DNA from: Symbiodinium sp. CCMP2592
Lineage: Eukaryota; Sar; Dinophyceae; Suessiales; Symbiodiniaceae
DNA: 64,000 nucleotides
Direction of reading: 5' to 3'
Assembly (NCBI GenBank): GCA_905221615.1
Contig: CAJNDT010001258.1
Location: 175,001-239,000 of the forward strand
Part shown: positions 11,970 through 24,492 of the stretch, one piece after another
Layout of the letters: the number at the start of each line of letters is the position of its first letter
Position numbering within the stretch: the first letter of the stretch is position 1
Made by a program: the position numbers and the translations under genes
Notes under the pieces: model-generated
The model's database searches: none
The model's input: only the letters and a program-made list of their open reading frames with translations
What the model was told of the DNA's origin: nothing

Positions 11970-13078
11970 GACGACCACCGCCACAACCGCTGCCACCGGT
12001 ACGAAGATCGCCACCACCGTCACTGCCAATGTCGACGCAACCGCCACCGCAAACGCACCACCACCAACACCGCCATCACCACCACTGCGACCACAACTAC
12101 ACTGCTATTGTGACTACTGTCACCTACAACCCCGGCACCACAAGTTACCTCTGCTCTACGACGAAGGAGCGGCGACAACGACTCTGTTTGTCGATCCACA
12201 GATCATGTTCGAACTGGCTCCTAGAGACGGACTCTGGCTTCCCTTGCAACTCCCCAACAATTGACAATGCTACCTGTCTTCCGCTACTAACGTCTTGTAG
12301 GGCAGGGAGATCCCAGGACAGAAGCGGATTAGGGCACTCTGAAGGACCGAGGTCTGAGATGCAAAATTCCGAACGTCCTTACCCCTCCCCCAAAGGAGTC
12401 GGCGCACTTCTTGACAGCTAGCGGCGCAATGGGCAGAAGGTGCTGTTCCGCCACCTATCCAAGCTTCTGTGCGATCCAGAAGATCGATGTGGTATGTGGG
12501 CTGTCATGGAGAGACTACATGATAGGCTATTTGAGAATTTTTGGCAGATTGGTTGCCTGGATGTACGCACATATGCATATATCTGTATATGCACGTACAT
12601 ATGTATGCATACATGCATGAATATTACTTGCTTTGCGCATGCGTGCACTTATACATGCCCATATGTTTTCCAACTTCATGAAGTTCTGTATGCTTGCACA
12701 CAGATATCAATGTAACGATGTCAGTTGTAGACATTGGCAGCCGATGCAGTACCAGACACTGGCAAAGCTCGTCGTAATTACTTACACCACAGCTAAGGCC
12801 GCTAGTAATTCAGGTAATATTGGTGTTGCTGTTCTGGCCTCTCTTGTTCCGAATCGCGAATGCTTGTAGTCTGGTACCTGCTACAAGGATCATGATGACC
12901 TTGTAAGGGCGAAGCCTTCTCCCTTCCAGCTGTCCCGGTGCTTCTTAAGAACAAGTTAAGTTCTTCTGGAATTGCTGCTAGCTGCAGCTTGTTCTGTCTC
13001 TTGGCAGTGAACCTAAATGATAGAAACACAAGCTAACCTGAACATTTCTACTGCGCATAGAAGGGGTTGCAGCAGCAG
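11970..13078. other. Spacer, no supported gene
   Basis: The ACC/CCA-rich flank of the microsatellite (to 12110) is followed by ordinary spacer with ATGCATACAT-like tracts around 12560-12620. No exon passes the tests of codon use, splice sites and family motif. Confidence 0.4.
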
Positions 13079-13079
13079 T

Positions 13080-13084
13080 TGTAA

Positions 13085-13174
<90 letters not shown>

Positions 13175-13329
13175 TAGGAGCAGTACTCGTAGTGGTGGTG
13201 GTGGTAGTGGTAGTAGCGGTAGGAAGTACTAGAAGTCGTCATCATCGTCGTTGTAGTGGTAGTAGTAGTAGTAGTAGTAGCAGGAGTAGCAGCCGTATCA
13301 GTGGTAGTAGTAGTAGTAGTCGTCGTCGT

Positions 13330-13361
<32 letters not shown>

Positions 13362-13440
13362 TAGACTAGTTGTAGAAGTAGTTGTAGTAGCAGTAGCAGT
13401 GGTAGAAGTAGAAGTACAAGTAGAAGCAGTAGTAGAGTAG
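13080..13440. repeat. Long (TAG)n microsatellite
   Basis: An almost pure TAG/AGT array from about 13085 to 13168, then interrupted TAG/TCG/CAG units to 13440. Confidence 0.95.
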
Positions 13441-13783
13441 GTGAAGGACTAGTCGCGTTGGTGCTGGCTGTGGTGGTGGTTCAGCTTGCGATGGTCGCTG
13501 TGACAGCAGCAGGACCACTGGGTGCTTTATGTAGTGTGCTTGTCTTTACATAATGCAATGGATTGCGGCTACGCTGGTGACCGTGATTGTTCCTACTGTG
13601 ACTACGACTTGGGGCTTAGTGTCTTCACATTTCAAAATGAATCAAATTGAATTTGTGAGTGCTAGTCTTGCTCTTTTGGAGGCGGGTTCCGGATTACCTC
13701 GCTGGCACTTACTGACCTATTCGGCTCGTGAGGAAGCCTTGATGACCTCTTCTTCCCCCTCTAATTTAGGGTTGAGGGGAGGT

Positions 13784-13965
13784 TAGAGTCGAGGATTTCA
13801 AAAGGTACGGATGGCTGAAAGACTACGGTGCTGTTCCAAATCCAGCTTCTTGACTGAATCCTCAACCGGAAGGACTGGAGTTTAATTAGAGTCGAGGATT
13901 TCGACAGGTACGCATGGCTGACAGACTGCGGTGTTGTTCTTAATCCAGCTTCTTTCAACCGGAAG
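13784..13965. repeat. Direct duplication of an 80-90 bp unit
   Basis: Two adjacent copies, 13784-13872 and 13887-13965. Each starts TAGAGTCGAGGATTTC and ends TCAACCGGAAG, with about ten substitutions and one short indel between them. It lies at the 3' end of a minus-strand open frame (about 14340-13764) that looks partly coding (MPRKRKNAPKLLEAEEGD) but is not recognised. Confidence 0.75.
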
Positions 13966-14399
13966 CTCCTAACGGCCAAACCGCGATTCATGGCTTTGTG
14001 CACCAGCCCGTTGCTGCAAGGCAAGATGTCTCCCTCTTCGGCCTCTAGCAACTTGGGCGCATTCTTTCGCTTCCTCGGCATTTGCATCGACATGGACAGC
14101 TTCGGGATATGCAATCTTGCTACTGTTGTTGGGAGATGAAGCAAGCTCGGCGTGGGAGGACCTTGCAGGTTCATCGAGCTTATAGCCGCAAACGAGGCAT
14201 CTTCTGAATTGGAATCTAGTAGCATCGGATTTGAAGACTCTTTCTCACAGCAGCGATTGAACGCAACCTCCAAGCAAAGTCCATTGAGCAAAAGTGGTGT
14301 CGGCTTGGCGCTAAGGTTAGCATGATCAGCAGAAACTCTGCTGCCGCAGTGTGGAACAACCCCCCCACCCACCCACCCACCACCCACCGATCGCGATTC

Positions 14400-16130
14400 A
14401 AGCAATCGAATCTATCACGAAAAGAGTGAGAGGACAGATTGGTAAGAGGACGCCAGCAGACGAAGACAGAGGCGGCCACCTGAAGAGTCGGTCATCGAAG
14501 AATCAGGCAAGCGAACCAATCTCCGTCAGTAGGAAGACGGACAGACACAAGTCTCTAGCTGAGAGCTGGCGAGGACATGTCTGTACATTTTCACTCTACG
14601 GACCCAGTCTGCGAGGGTGGAGAAGTGGAGAGGGAGGTGCTGGGGCCGGAAGGCAGGGAGGCACAGGGTTTGGGATTGAAGGTTGTGGTGGTGGTTTTGT
14701 GGGGAGGATTCGGGGTTGACGTGGTATGGCGGTGCACTCGGTGGATTTTGGTATCTCGTTGCGAGTCCGTTTTGTGTTGCGATTATTGTCGCGGGGGTTG
14801 GCATTGCTTTAGTGACAACTTTAGTGGTTCTTGTGTAGTGGTGGTTGCGGCAACGGGATGGTCGAGGGAGGCGCGGAGGGAAAAAAAAGAAGAGGAAACG
14901 GGCGAAGGAGGGCTTGGGGGGAACGGTGTCAACTTGCAGCGAACATTACACGGCCGAGGCGGGTTCGCGCAGCGCTTAAATTGTTCTCCTGCGTACAAAA
15001 TGCACGCATGCACGCACGTTTGCATGTGTGCAACGATTTGTGGTATGCATGTCGTTGCCTGCGGTGATGGGCATCTGTACCATCATGTCGTATCGCTTAC
15101 TACCTGGCTGCCCCCTCTCCCCCACTTCCGACCGACCACAAACGACGCGAACAGACGACAGCAAAACACATGCATCTTGGTTACACTGCGCGAGTACCAG
15201 CTCTGAAAGGAGGTTCCCCTTCTTTCGGTGCTCCGGGGCCCCAGGCCGTTCCAGGTGCCTCGCGTAGGCGGCCTCGAAGTTCGAGCTAAGAACGCCTGGC
15301 GCTCGGAGCTCAGGCGGAGCTCAGGAGGGGGCCTTGGACTTGGGCTTTGGGGGTTAGAAGCTGTGGGTTGTTGCTGGGCTTCAGATACCGGCCGGCAATT
15401 GGGAGGTGCGCTTTTACGTAGTGGTGATGAATTATGCTCTTCAAGCTCTGCGTGCAAGCATTATAGTTGAACTCCCGCTTGAGACTAAAACAGACAGGAG
15501 CGTGGGATGGAAGGGCTTCCAACGCAGGTTTTGTCAAAGGGCGCAGGATTGCACGGGAAATAATCCGGCTCCCAAATCCTTTACACGCCGCATGCCTGCA
15601 CCGAAATAGGTAATTATTTAAGGCCCCTTATAATGAACTCCAAAGGGTCCTCGAGTCCCAGGTCTCAAGCCTTGGAATCCAGAATAGCAAGACTGGTTTC
15701 TTGTTAAGAACTTTCGTTTAAGTTGCCGTAACAAGGAAACCCCATTATTCACTATAGATCCCTATTATGCTGAGCAAGAACCCAGAGGAGATTCCAAGGC
15801 TGGAGCTCCCGCATTTGAGGTTTGGCTGGTCCGTTGCCCAAGCAGTGCGTCTTCATGGGCCGGTACCAAGCGAAAAAGTTCGGTGCTTGGCGGTGTCACG
15901 GTCTCGTTTGTGTCCTTCCGACATTTTCTAGCCCGAGACGAGCTTACTCGCACGAGAACTGAAGAGCTCTGACCAGAGCCGCTTAATCCACAGAAGAACC
16001 TTCGACCAGGGTCTAGCTGCACCGGCCAAGGCGCCGACAACTGAAATCCAACATCTGTCGGTGCTGAATGTCAACACCCCGTGACAAGGACTCCAAGTCC
16101 TACTCCGTCAGAAACAAGAATGACCATCGA
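14400..16130. other. Spacer, possible channel A 3' exons
   Basis: No confident gene. Minus-strand 16040-15768 is open, ends at a stop and is protein-like (TVTPPSTELFRLVPAHEDAL). It lies just downstream of the last S6 exon of channel A and could be its C-terminal tail, but no splice link could be shown. The plus-strand open frame at 14577-15206 is judged non-coding. Confidence 0.35.
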
Positions 16131-16134
16131 TGGC

Positions 16135-16741
16135 CTATGGGCAAGGCAAGGAAGATGATTCCTGGCACGGGAGCATTCAGAATTGTAGCGATAATTGAAG
16201 TTTCGTTTGACAAAATTGGCTTGGTCGTGTTTACAACAACTACCGTAAGAAATGGCACGTTGAGCAGCAGTATGACGAAACACCATCATACAAGGATTTG
16301 GTGCACTGATTCTTCTTCCGGCAACACCTTCTCTATCAATCGCCGCGATCACGTTTCCCGGACTGCCATGGCCCACTGCCTTTGTGCATAGTCGGATTGT
16401 CTTAGCTACCCTGAAGCGAAGCGAACAGTCTGTTTGCACCCGGCCTGTGTAGAAGCACAAGACACCTATGGCTCTGCCCACATGGGATGTTGGCGCCATG
16501 TCGCCATATCCCACCTCAGCTGCCAAGGTGTGGTGAGTTTAGGTTTCGGGATTCCGGGTTACGGATTTCGGGCGCCAGTTTCGGAGGTACTCTGGACGGT
16601 CTGCTTCGAAATTTTTGCCTTCTACAATGCTTTGAATGCACTGTCAACGCCAAAGTCGATCAAGGTCATCCCACTTATAACTTATAACTCCTCTTTTTCT
16701 CTCTCTCGCTCTCTCTCTATCTATCTCTCCCTCTCTCTCTT

Positions 16742-16807
<66 letters not shown>

Positions 16808-19800
16808 GTCTCTGTGACACCTACTTCTGGATTCCATCTCAGTTCGGAGATCTACATGTATCTACCTCCAATGCTGCCCTGGCTGCTGTGGTCGTGGTTG
16901 TGAAAACCCACCTTGGCAATGGAAAGGGAGGCGGGTTCAAGAGGGAGAAGCTGAGAAGACGGATCACTGTTCAATCTGCGCCCAGCTGATCTGAGACGAG
17001 CTGCCACAAAGAGATGGGAATAGACCGGAACGGCGTCAGGAGGCGATTACCTTGGTGCGACGACTCATAGGCAGCAGCCTCACTGCCCAACCTCCTGCAC
17101 CTGGCTGCTCCTCAAACCTTCTCCTGCAGGTTCGAATGTGGAGCAAAGTCACGAAGCCCAAGGCCAGCCGCAAGGCAAGTTCATGTTGATACGATGAAGA
17201 ACACCATTTCATGTCTCATGATTTGCCAGGGCTGCGATGCAACCGTGTTCAGATCTCAGGGTCGGATGCAGCCGCCGGGGGTTGGCAGACGAAACGGCTC
17301 TCACATCAACAAGGGAGCAATGGGCCTGAACCACATTCCTGGCATACTCCACTAACATGGGTGCAGAAGTAGCTGCAAGGTGAATCGACGGGTTTGGCAA
17401 GTCAGAAAGCGTCCTGCCAAAATCGGAAGCACTTGCCCAAACCTCCTCTGGACGAGATGCCGTAGGTGTCCATTCGAACGAAGACGCCTTGCACGGGCTT
17501 CATGACAGGTCGCCAAAGGAGTAGCTAGTGATGTCAGAAGGATCACAAGAGCTCCCTTGCCTGCAAGTTTACACGTCCTTGACAACTTGAGACCCCTTAC
17601 ACCGGATAAGTTAGCTGAGCTGAGGGGCCTGTAAACAGTTTTTGTCTTGGATCTGTACGTATGCACCTGTGCGTGTGTACGTGCGTGTGCGTGCGTGTGT
17701 ACGTGCGTGTGTGCGTGCGTGTGTGCGTGTGTGCGTGTGTGTGTGCGTGCGTGTGTGCATGTGTGCGTGCGTGTGTGCGTGCGTGTGTGCGTGTGTGTGT
17801 GCGTGTGTGCGTGCGTGTGTGCCTGCGTGTGTGCGTGTGTGCGCGCGTGTGTGCGTGCGTGTGTGCGTGTGTGCGTGCGTGTGAGCGTGCGTGTGTGCGT
17901 GCGTGCGTGTGTGCGTGCGTGTGTGCCTGTGTGCGTGCGTGTGTGCGTGCGTGTGTGCGTGCGTGTGTGCGTGTGTGCGTGCGTGTGTGCGTGCGTGTGT
18001 GCGTGCGTGTGTGCGTGCGTGTGTGCGTGCGTGTGTGCGTGCGTGCGTGCGTGTGCGTGCGCGTGCGCGTGCGCGTGCGCGTGCGTGCGCGCGTGCGTGC
18101 GTGCGTGTGTCCGTGCGTATATATGCGTGTACGTACCGTGCGCGTACATGCACGCGCATGCACGCACACCCGCACGTACATGCACGTACACCCGTACGCG
18201 CAGGAATAGCCAGGATTTAGCCAGGAATCCTGGCTAAATCCTGGCTATTCCTGCGCGTACGGGTGTACGTGCGTGTGTGTGCATGTGTACGTACACATGC
18301 GCGTGCATGTATGCACACCCGTACGTATATACACGCACGTACATGTACGCACGCACGCACGCGCACGTACGCACGCACGCGCATACGTACGTACTAATAA
18401 CGCACACGCACGCACACGCACGCACACGCACACACGCACGCACACACGCACGCATGCACGCACGTACTCACGCACGCACGCACACACGCACACACGCACG
18501 CACACACGCACGCACACATGCACGCACACACGCGCGCACACACGCACACACGCACGCACACACGCACGTACACACGCACAACTACCACACGTACACCACG
18601 TGGCTACATCTACTTAAAACACAGTTTACAGCCCCCTCAACTTAACTAACCGATGGTATGTCCAACTCGACATGCTTCCGGGTGTCAGGTTTGGGTTTGG
18701 TGCGGAGGTGTACTGGAGCTCCGTTTGTGGATCTAGAACCCCCCCCCGGCCGCCACACTTCTTGCGCCTCGGTCCTTGCGCAAACTGGGGCACATGTTGC
18801 ACTGCAGTTCGGATCTGGATACGTTTTGCAAAGCTGGGCTTCTGAGGAACACGGTGTGCACCACGATCGTGAGCCAGAAACTGCCAGTAGTACAAGTGCT
18901 CTTGACTTGCTGATAGGAGCTGTGAGCAACAGAAGAGGTACCGTTTTCCTTGTACAGTGCTGTCATAGTTTCTGGGGATGTCACCACACCCTTCTAAGGT
19001 TGAGACGACTTGAGGGTTACTGAAGCCGGATGAACATGTGACAGTACTTGGAGGTTCATGGGTAGCAATAAGTAGGGTTATAAGTCCCCTAACATGGGTT
19101 ATAAGCATAGTTCCCCTACTTATAACTCCACTTATAACTACCCAGGAACCTTCAGGCCGAGACCCGAGATTTTGGACTGCCACGCCCGAAACCCTGTCCC
19201 GCAGATAGTACATATAGGTCTGACCTAAACTCCCATTTCCACAGAACTGAACCCTTACCAGTGAATGCCCCAAAGAAGTCCTTTACCTTCTCTACTTGGC
19301 CTTGCGGAAAGCCATTTTGCAGGAACTGGTCGTCCACGGAGAACTCGGAGCCTCTGTGTATACAAATTTTTATATGTGATATGAAGTGTACGTATCTATT
19401 TAGCTATTCATGCAAAATACGTATGTTTACAACATGACACATGGCACGACGATAGATATATTTACAGGTGTAATATACGCTAGGTCCATAGGATCTCCGC
19501 TTGTTGCGGGACTTCCATACATATTCTCGGTCACCCTGGGCCGTCATGCCCCAACTTACCCGTTCGAGGCCCTGCGTGCTCTTTGAGAAACAGGTGAACG
19601 GTACCGCTGTAATCTGTTCCAGGACCTACCATTGCCATAGGCCTGGGTCATACCCTGTGGAAGCTCGAAAAGGGGCCGCTGGGCTCAAGCCTAGACCCTC
19701 CCTTCGGTACCAGGCCTTTGGGGTGTAAGGGCTAATTAAGGCTTCAGCAGTTGTGGGTTTAAAGGCTTAGGGAAGAAGCCCGAAAGCCTGATCACTGCAT

Positions 19801-21437
19801 ATTTCTACAGGCTGCCCTGCCTTATCTTCTGGCAGGCCCTGTGCATGTCTTGCTCCCGGCCTTCGAAGTAAAAGATCACGGAGGCAAAGATCACCCCGAA
19901 GATGATGTTAAAGAACCTGTGGGCGTTGTGCGCTGGTGCTCCGAGCTGGTGTCAGTACAATTTCAGGTGCTGCTGCTCCCCTCGTTGCAGTAGATCTGCA
20001 GGACTTGGGCCTAGGAACTGGCAATTTTTTCCTGCGTCGAATCTACTGTAAGTCCTCCTCATCAGAAGCTTTATTTTGCACACATACCACCCGAAGCCGA
20101 CTGCTCATCGAAACATAGTCCATGTGGCGATGGTACGGATTAGTGGCAAAATGCCAGCATCAAGAAGCGACTCCACCTCCCCGACTACCAAAGCCCATCA
20201 TCTTGAACCCAACCCTCATCCTCATCATGACTCTCATCCTCCTAGTCACCTTAACAAGCAGCTGACGCAAAGCCTCAAGCATTTAAGTTGCATGCAAAGG
20301 CACATCAGGACGGCCAGAGGCACGCCGCTTTCGACTGTCGCCTGTCACTGACATTTCACAGCAGATCCTTCCTAAAAGCCCCCGAAGTCACGGCACTCTC
20401 CTTCGAAACTGTACACCATCCCAAAAAATCTAAACCCAATCCTCTCGCAGGCGACCCTCTTGGTAGCAACTGATGCCAAAGGACCTCGACGCAAAGCGTG
20501 ATTCCAGGATGATGTTTAGCCAGCCTCGCATCCACGGACAGGATTGCGAAGCAAGCTCAGGGACAGGACTTCTGGCGAGATAGAAAGAAAAAGTAGATTC
20601 TGCCGCGCTTTCTTTACGTAATTTGTTACTAGAAGTATTGCCCGTATCATTGTTATGCTGCTCTTGCTGGCACGCGTACCCACACCGGTACGATTACATT
20701 AGTCGTGGAAATTATTTTGACCCAGTGGCGAAACGCCAAATTGAGGCAGAACCTCATCGCCCTTAATCCGACCAGCGCGGCCCAACTGCCAGACACCCCA
20801 GAGCCCCTCCGGACCCGAGGCCCTTCGGACGAGCAACTTCAGCAAGCGCAGCACGCGCATGAGCCTCGGTTTCTGTTGGGTTTAAGCAGATTCACATATC
20901 TCTGCAGCGCGTTAGCTGCAAGGCGCAGCTGTGCTTGCAGACTCGAACCGGGGATCATGATTCTATCCTTTCAAGTTGTTTCGTCTTGGGTGCCGGTAAC
21001 CAAGTGTCTTCAACGCTGACTAACAGCATCATGTAACGTCTTGTAATGAAACCTTCACGATCTTCGAACATCTTCGAACAACTTCGAGTCATGCATCCGA
21101 ATCTTCCCCAAGGCAATGGCAAAGCAGCTGCGGTCGCATGCGAAAAATGCCCCAGTCCATACCGAGCGGCCGCAGAATGCGCACAGCGCCGACGGACTCG
21201 CTTCCAAGCATGATGCCGACGTAGAAGGGCACCTCAACGAACATCGCTTTGGCACATCTTATCTTATCTTTTGTGGCTTGTTGCTCTCAGCCTTGCCAGG
21301 TTCAAGAGCTTCAGCTTTGATGCGCGGACATACGGGTGTACTCACATGGCTCAGGATTCGAATTAGGTCCCTCCCCCGATATCATCATGCCAGGGTGCGA
21401 TTGCAGCCAGGTCAATCAAATTCAAAGTCGTCGAAGC
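16135..21437 (-). CDS. Voltage-gated K+ channel A, S3 to S6 rebuilt
   Basis: Membrane K+ channel. Seven exons join with consistent phase at every junction: 21437-21399 S3 (LNLIDLAAI); 21232-21171 end of S3 and start of S4 ([15 protein letters not shown]); 20864-20805 S4 ([14 protein letters not shown]); 19916-19827 S5 ([16 protein letters not shown]); 18919-18853 pore helix ([11 protein letters not shown]); 16514-16445 selectivity filter ([18 protein letters not shown]); 16161-16135 rest of S6 (IIFLALPI). Introns are GC-AG four times, GA-AG once (18920-19826) and GT-AG once (16515-18852). The GT-AG intron is 2.3 kb and holds the giant palindrome and a CT run. S1/S2 and the N-terminus should lie between 21437 and 22787 but were not identified; a coding-looking stretch there (22615-22490, EYLRSAEVSRAKCLQ) may belong to it. 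The S4-S5 linker looks short, so an exon may be missing. The 3' end is unresolved. Confidence 0.85.
16691..16805. repeat. (CT)n tract
   Basis: Dinucleotide CT run with a few TTT and TAT interruptions, inside the 16515-18852 intron of channel A. Confidence 0.95.
17655..18590. repeat. Giant quasi-palindrome of (GTGTGC)n arms
   Basis: The left side (17655-18120) is a GTGTGCGTGC array. The right side (about 18270-18585) is the complementary CACACGCACG array. The centre is a near-perfect inverted repeat: 45 bp arms 18182-18226 and 18228-18272 pair without mismatch around one unpaired base at 18227 (core AGCCAGGA/A/TCCTGGCT). Outside the centre the arms pair only loosely. It lies in the large intron of channel A. 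Open frames across it are repeat artefacts. Confidence 0.9.
19048..19154. mobile_element. Family T1 element, copy 2
   Basis: Arms TTGGAGGTTCATGGGTAG and CTACCCAGGAACCTT, with core GGGTTATAAGTCCCCTAAC. It is inside the 18920-19826 intron of channel A. Confidence 0.8.
19287..19351 (-). other. Exon-like segment inside channel A intron
   Basis: 65 nt bounded by AG on the left and a GT donor on the right, encoding [18 protein letters not shown] then VEK with good codon use. Its phase does not fit between the S5 and pore-helix exons, so it may be an alternative exon, an exon of another gene, or chance. Confidence 0.35.
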
Positions 21438-21987
21438 CTGCGTTGGCGAATCGGTGCGGAATGTGACCGTAACACCATGAAACATTAACATTTCTGGTCG
21501 TTTGAGTCAAGCCGATCTTGGAACGCTTCGAGGACTGTTAACCAGAGGGGTTTGATTAGGCTTCTTTCTGAACGGCATACTGTCGGCATGAAATCTGACG
21601 ATGATTGGGCAATTTGATCCTTGCATCGCAGGAGTTGAAAGGAAAAGCACGGGCTTAAAGGAAACTTATGAGGTGCAGTTTGGGGGTCGCAGACTCAATC
21701 CATCTCAACACTGAGGGCCCTGCGTAGCACGCTGCCCTGATGCAGCCTGGCACGCTTTAGAGCTTGGGAACAACCGCCTTTGGGACTTCTCAAGTTTCGG
21801 CTTTGGGGTTGAGGTTGCAGCCTGTACAAAGATCAATAGCGAGTTCCTTCCTTACCATCACTGCTCTTACTAACCAGTCTACCACTTTCATCCAAGCAGC
21901 CGCTTGAGCCAAATTTCGGCTCAGTACACGACGTACATATCCTCGGCACGACGAGTCGAATTCGACTCAATGCTCAGAGAAACAATA

Positions 21988-22135
21988 TAGGGGGCCTTAA
22001 TGATCAGAATACGGTTCCTCTAAAGGGTTCTTATAAAGGGTCTATAAGGGTTTAGTATAGGGCCTTAATAATTACAATGCGGTTATGGGGGTATATCACA
22101 CTATCTAATTATACGAAGGAACCCCCAACATAGGG
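21988..22135. mobile_element. Family T4-like inverted-repeat element
   Basis: Contains AGGGGGCCTTAATGATCAGA and a second ATAGGGCCTTAATAATTA motif, ending in GAACCCCCAACATAGGGG. It looks like an internally rearranged member of the T4 family. Confidence 0.5.
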
Positions 22136-22787
22136 GCAAGGCTTCGGGTTTCGTCTTAAGTAGGACTTTGAGTCGTGGAGCTGAGGGTGTACGCAGCTGA
22201 GGGCTTAGCTCCGCAGCTCTTTACAGCTCCTCTCAAGAAGTGGCGCTTGAAGTCGGAATACTTTGACGACATGGGTTCCAGGGCCATGATGACATCTTCC
22301 GATAAGTTTGAAGCTACCGAAACATCAAACGAGGCAGGAACAGTTCGAGAAACAAAACCTACAGGAACAAAAACATCGGGGACCCGAACAAAAGGCTGGA
22401 ACCTTTGCATCACAGCGCAGCAGCTGCTTTTCTTGACGCCTCATCGGCTCGGTAGCTATGGTCTGGAAATCTTCCCTCACCCTTGAAGTGTCTGCTTTTG
22501 TTCGCATGCTCAGGGCACCAACCTCGCTTTCTTTGTTCTGAACCTGCATGACACCCTGCAGACACTTTGCTCGGGAAACCTCCGCAGACCGTAGATATTC
22601 AAATCGCCCAGGATGGTGACACATGGGCACTGGAACTAAGGGACGTTCACAAATGAGGATCCCCCTCACCCCTGTCTTGCGCTGAACTCCCGCACGTTCA
22701 GAGCCTCACAAACTCGAAGCCCTCAGCTCCATGAGACAAGCCCAAAGCTCTGCCCGATCCTACTGTCGGACCGACTAGGGCTTCGCT

Positions 22788-24446
22788 TTACGAGCCGGAA
22801 AGAATCTCAAGGCATACTACGAAGGTCTGCGTCTGGTCGTCCACGGCTTTTCCGAAGTCCCAGTCGTCTTGTCCTCTCTTCGAACTCAGTTCTCTTGGAG
22901 AGTAGAGGGTGGAGAAGAGAAGAGGGTCTGGGGTAGCAGGAAGGGCACTAGAACGTTGGAGTTAAAATTTGAGATGGGCGGTGTCGGGGCTTGCAGTGAA
23001 GGGCACTTCCACCTGTTAAGATTAAATGTGCATCGCGTGCCAGTTGACAGCTGTAGCTTACCTTGTGCTTTGTCGAAGGAAAGCCTGAGTCGAGATATGG
23101 GACCATGATAGTAGGATCCCCATCATAAGGAATCCTGAGGCCCTGAGGTAAATGCGACGGAAAGCCCCAACATACAAAGGCAGTCCGGACGGTAGTCCAC
23201 GAAAACCCTATCATTGGCTTGTGAGTGGGTTCAGGAGTTTAGGCTAAACTGCCAGACCCTCAACCCAAAGCCCCAAACCCTCATGCAAAGGCGGTCCGGG
23301 CGGTAGTCCGCAGATGTTCTTTTCGGAGAAGTCGTGAGAGACTGGGCCACGTGGCTTCAACTGCTTGGCCGCCTCTCGGACGAAAATCCAAGCTTATGAA
23401 AGAGGCTACCCTGAAGGCTGGGAGATTAAGGTTTGGGGCGTGGGTTTAAGGTCTAAGATGGTCTTCAGGCTGAGCGAATAATTATCGTTTAAGACTGTTT
23501 AGGTTGCTACTTCTAGCAGGTCTGTTCGGAAACAGATCCACGACTCCCCCTTCCCCCACCTTCTCGCTGCCCACCAAAAGCCGGAAGGTCACTACGGGCT
23601 TCGCCGCGGCGTCGGACTCTGCCATGCACCGCAGCTGAATGTTCCCTCGGCCACGGGACCTGCTGGTCAAAAGTGTGCCGGTGGTTTTCAGCATCGCCAT
23701 CATGGTGAGCAAAGGAGATTGATTCGCAGGTCGTAGAAATAGTTGTGTACAGCAGCGGCAGTAGGCAGTGGGTGGGTGGTCGTGGTAAGGCAGAGTCGAG
23801 TAAATTAGAGCAGGGCAGGGTAGGGTAGAGTACAAAGAGGCGGAGCAGGAGGCAAAGGAGGAAGCGCAGGAGGAAGAGGATGAGCAGAAGGCTCGGCGGC
23901 AGCAGCTGCAGCCGCCGTAGCCGTTGTGGCAGTTGGGGTGATCACGATCGTCTTATGTAGCCACGCTAATTGGAAAGTAGAATCTTGCGATTCTCTGCAT
24001 CGCTTCGCTTGCCACAAAAGCCATACATAGGTCCTGGATTCCCGAAGCCCTACACTGCGCAATGGACAGGGGAACAGACACAGGGACGCCAAAGACAGCA
24101 AGATAGATGGTGCAGAATGAGCGAAGGTATGGAAGGCTACCTGGGAGTTTCCGACAATAGGGGACCCTAATATAGTACCCTGAACAGTCGGATCCGTATT
24201 AATTATACGGCCACTCCCAATCTGGAGTCAAAAGAACATATTGGGGAAACTCACCCACTGCCAGACCCAAGCTGACGTTCAACTCTCAGATTTCCGCCTC
24301 CGGAAGGAAGCCCCACCTCGCTCTTGCGCCACCACGCGGGGGCGCAAGATCATCCTGAGGATTGCTATCACTGCTGTCATCCATTCAGGACTTGCTATGT
24401 GTATGTATATATATATATAACTTCAAAAATAATACCTTAATAAACG

Positions 24447-24492
<46 letters not shown>

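Noticed and set aside
14577-15206. 209-codon plus-strand open frame
   Set aside because: Val/Gly/Arg-rich shadow composition, no domain, wrong strand for the local gene array.
15725-15745. GCCGTAACAAGGAAACC resembling the 3' end of small-subunit rRNA
   Set aside because: Only about a dozen matching bases and no rRNA context on either side.
16180-16215. Minus-strand NFNYRY as the S6 end of channel A
   Set aside because: It lies before, not after, the exon encoding IIFLALPI in transcript order, and is in another frame.
17350-18620. Long open frames of alternating His/Thr/Arg or Cys/Val on both strands
   Set aside because: Pure products of the GTGTGC/CACACG arrays.
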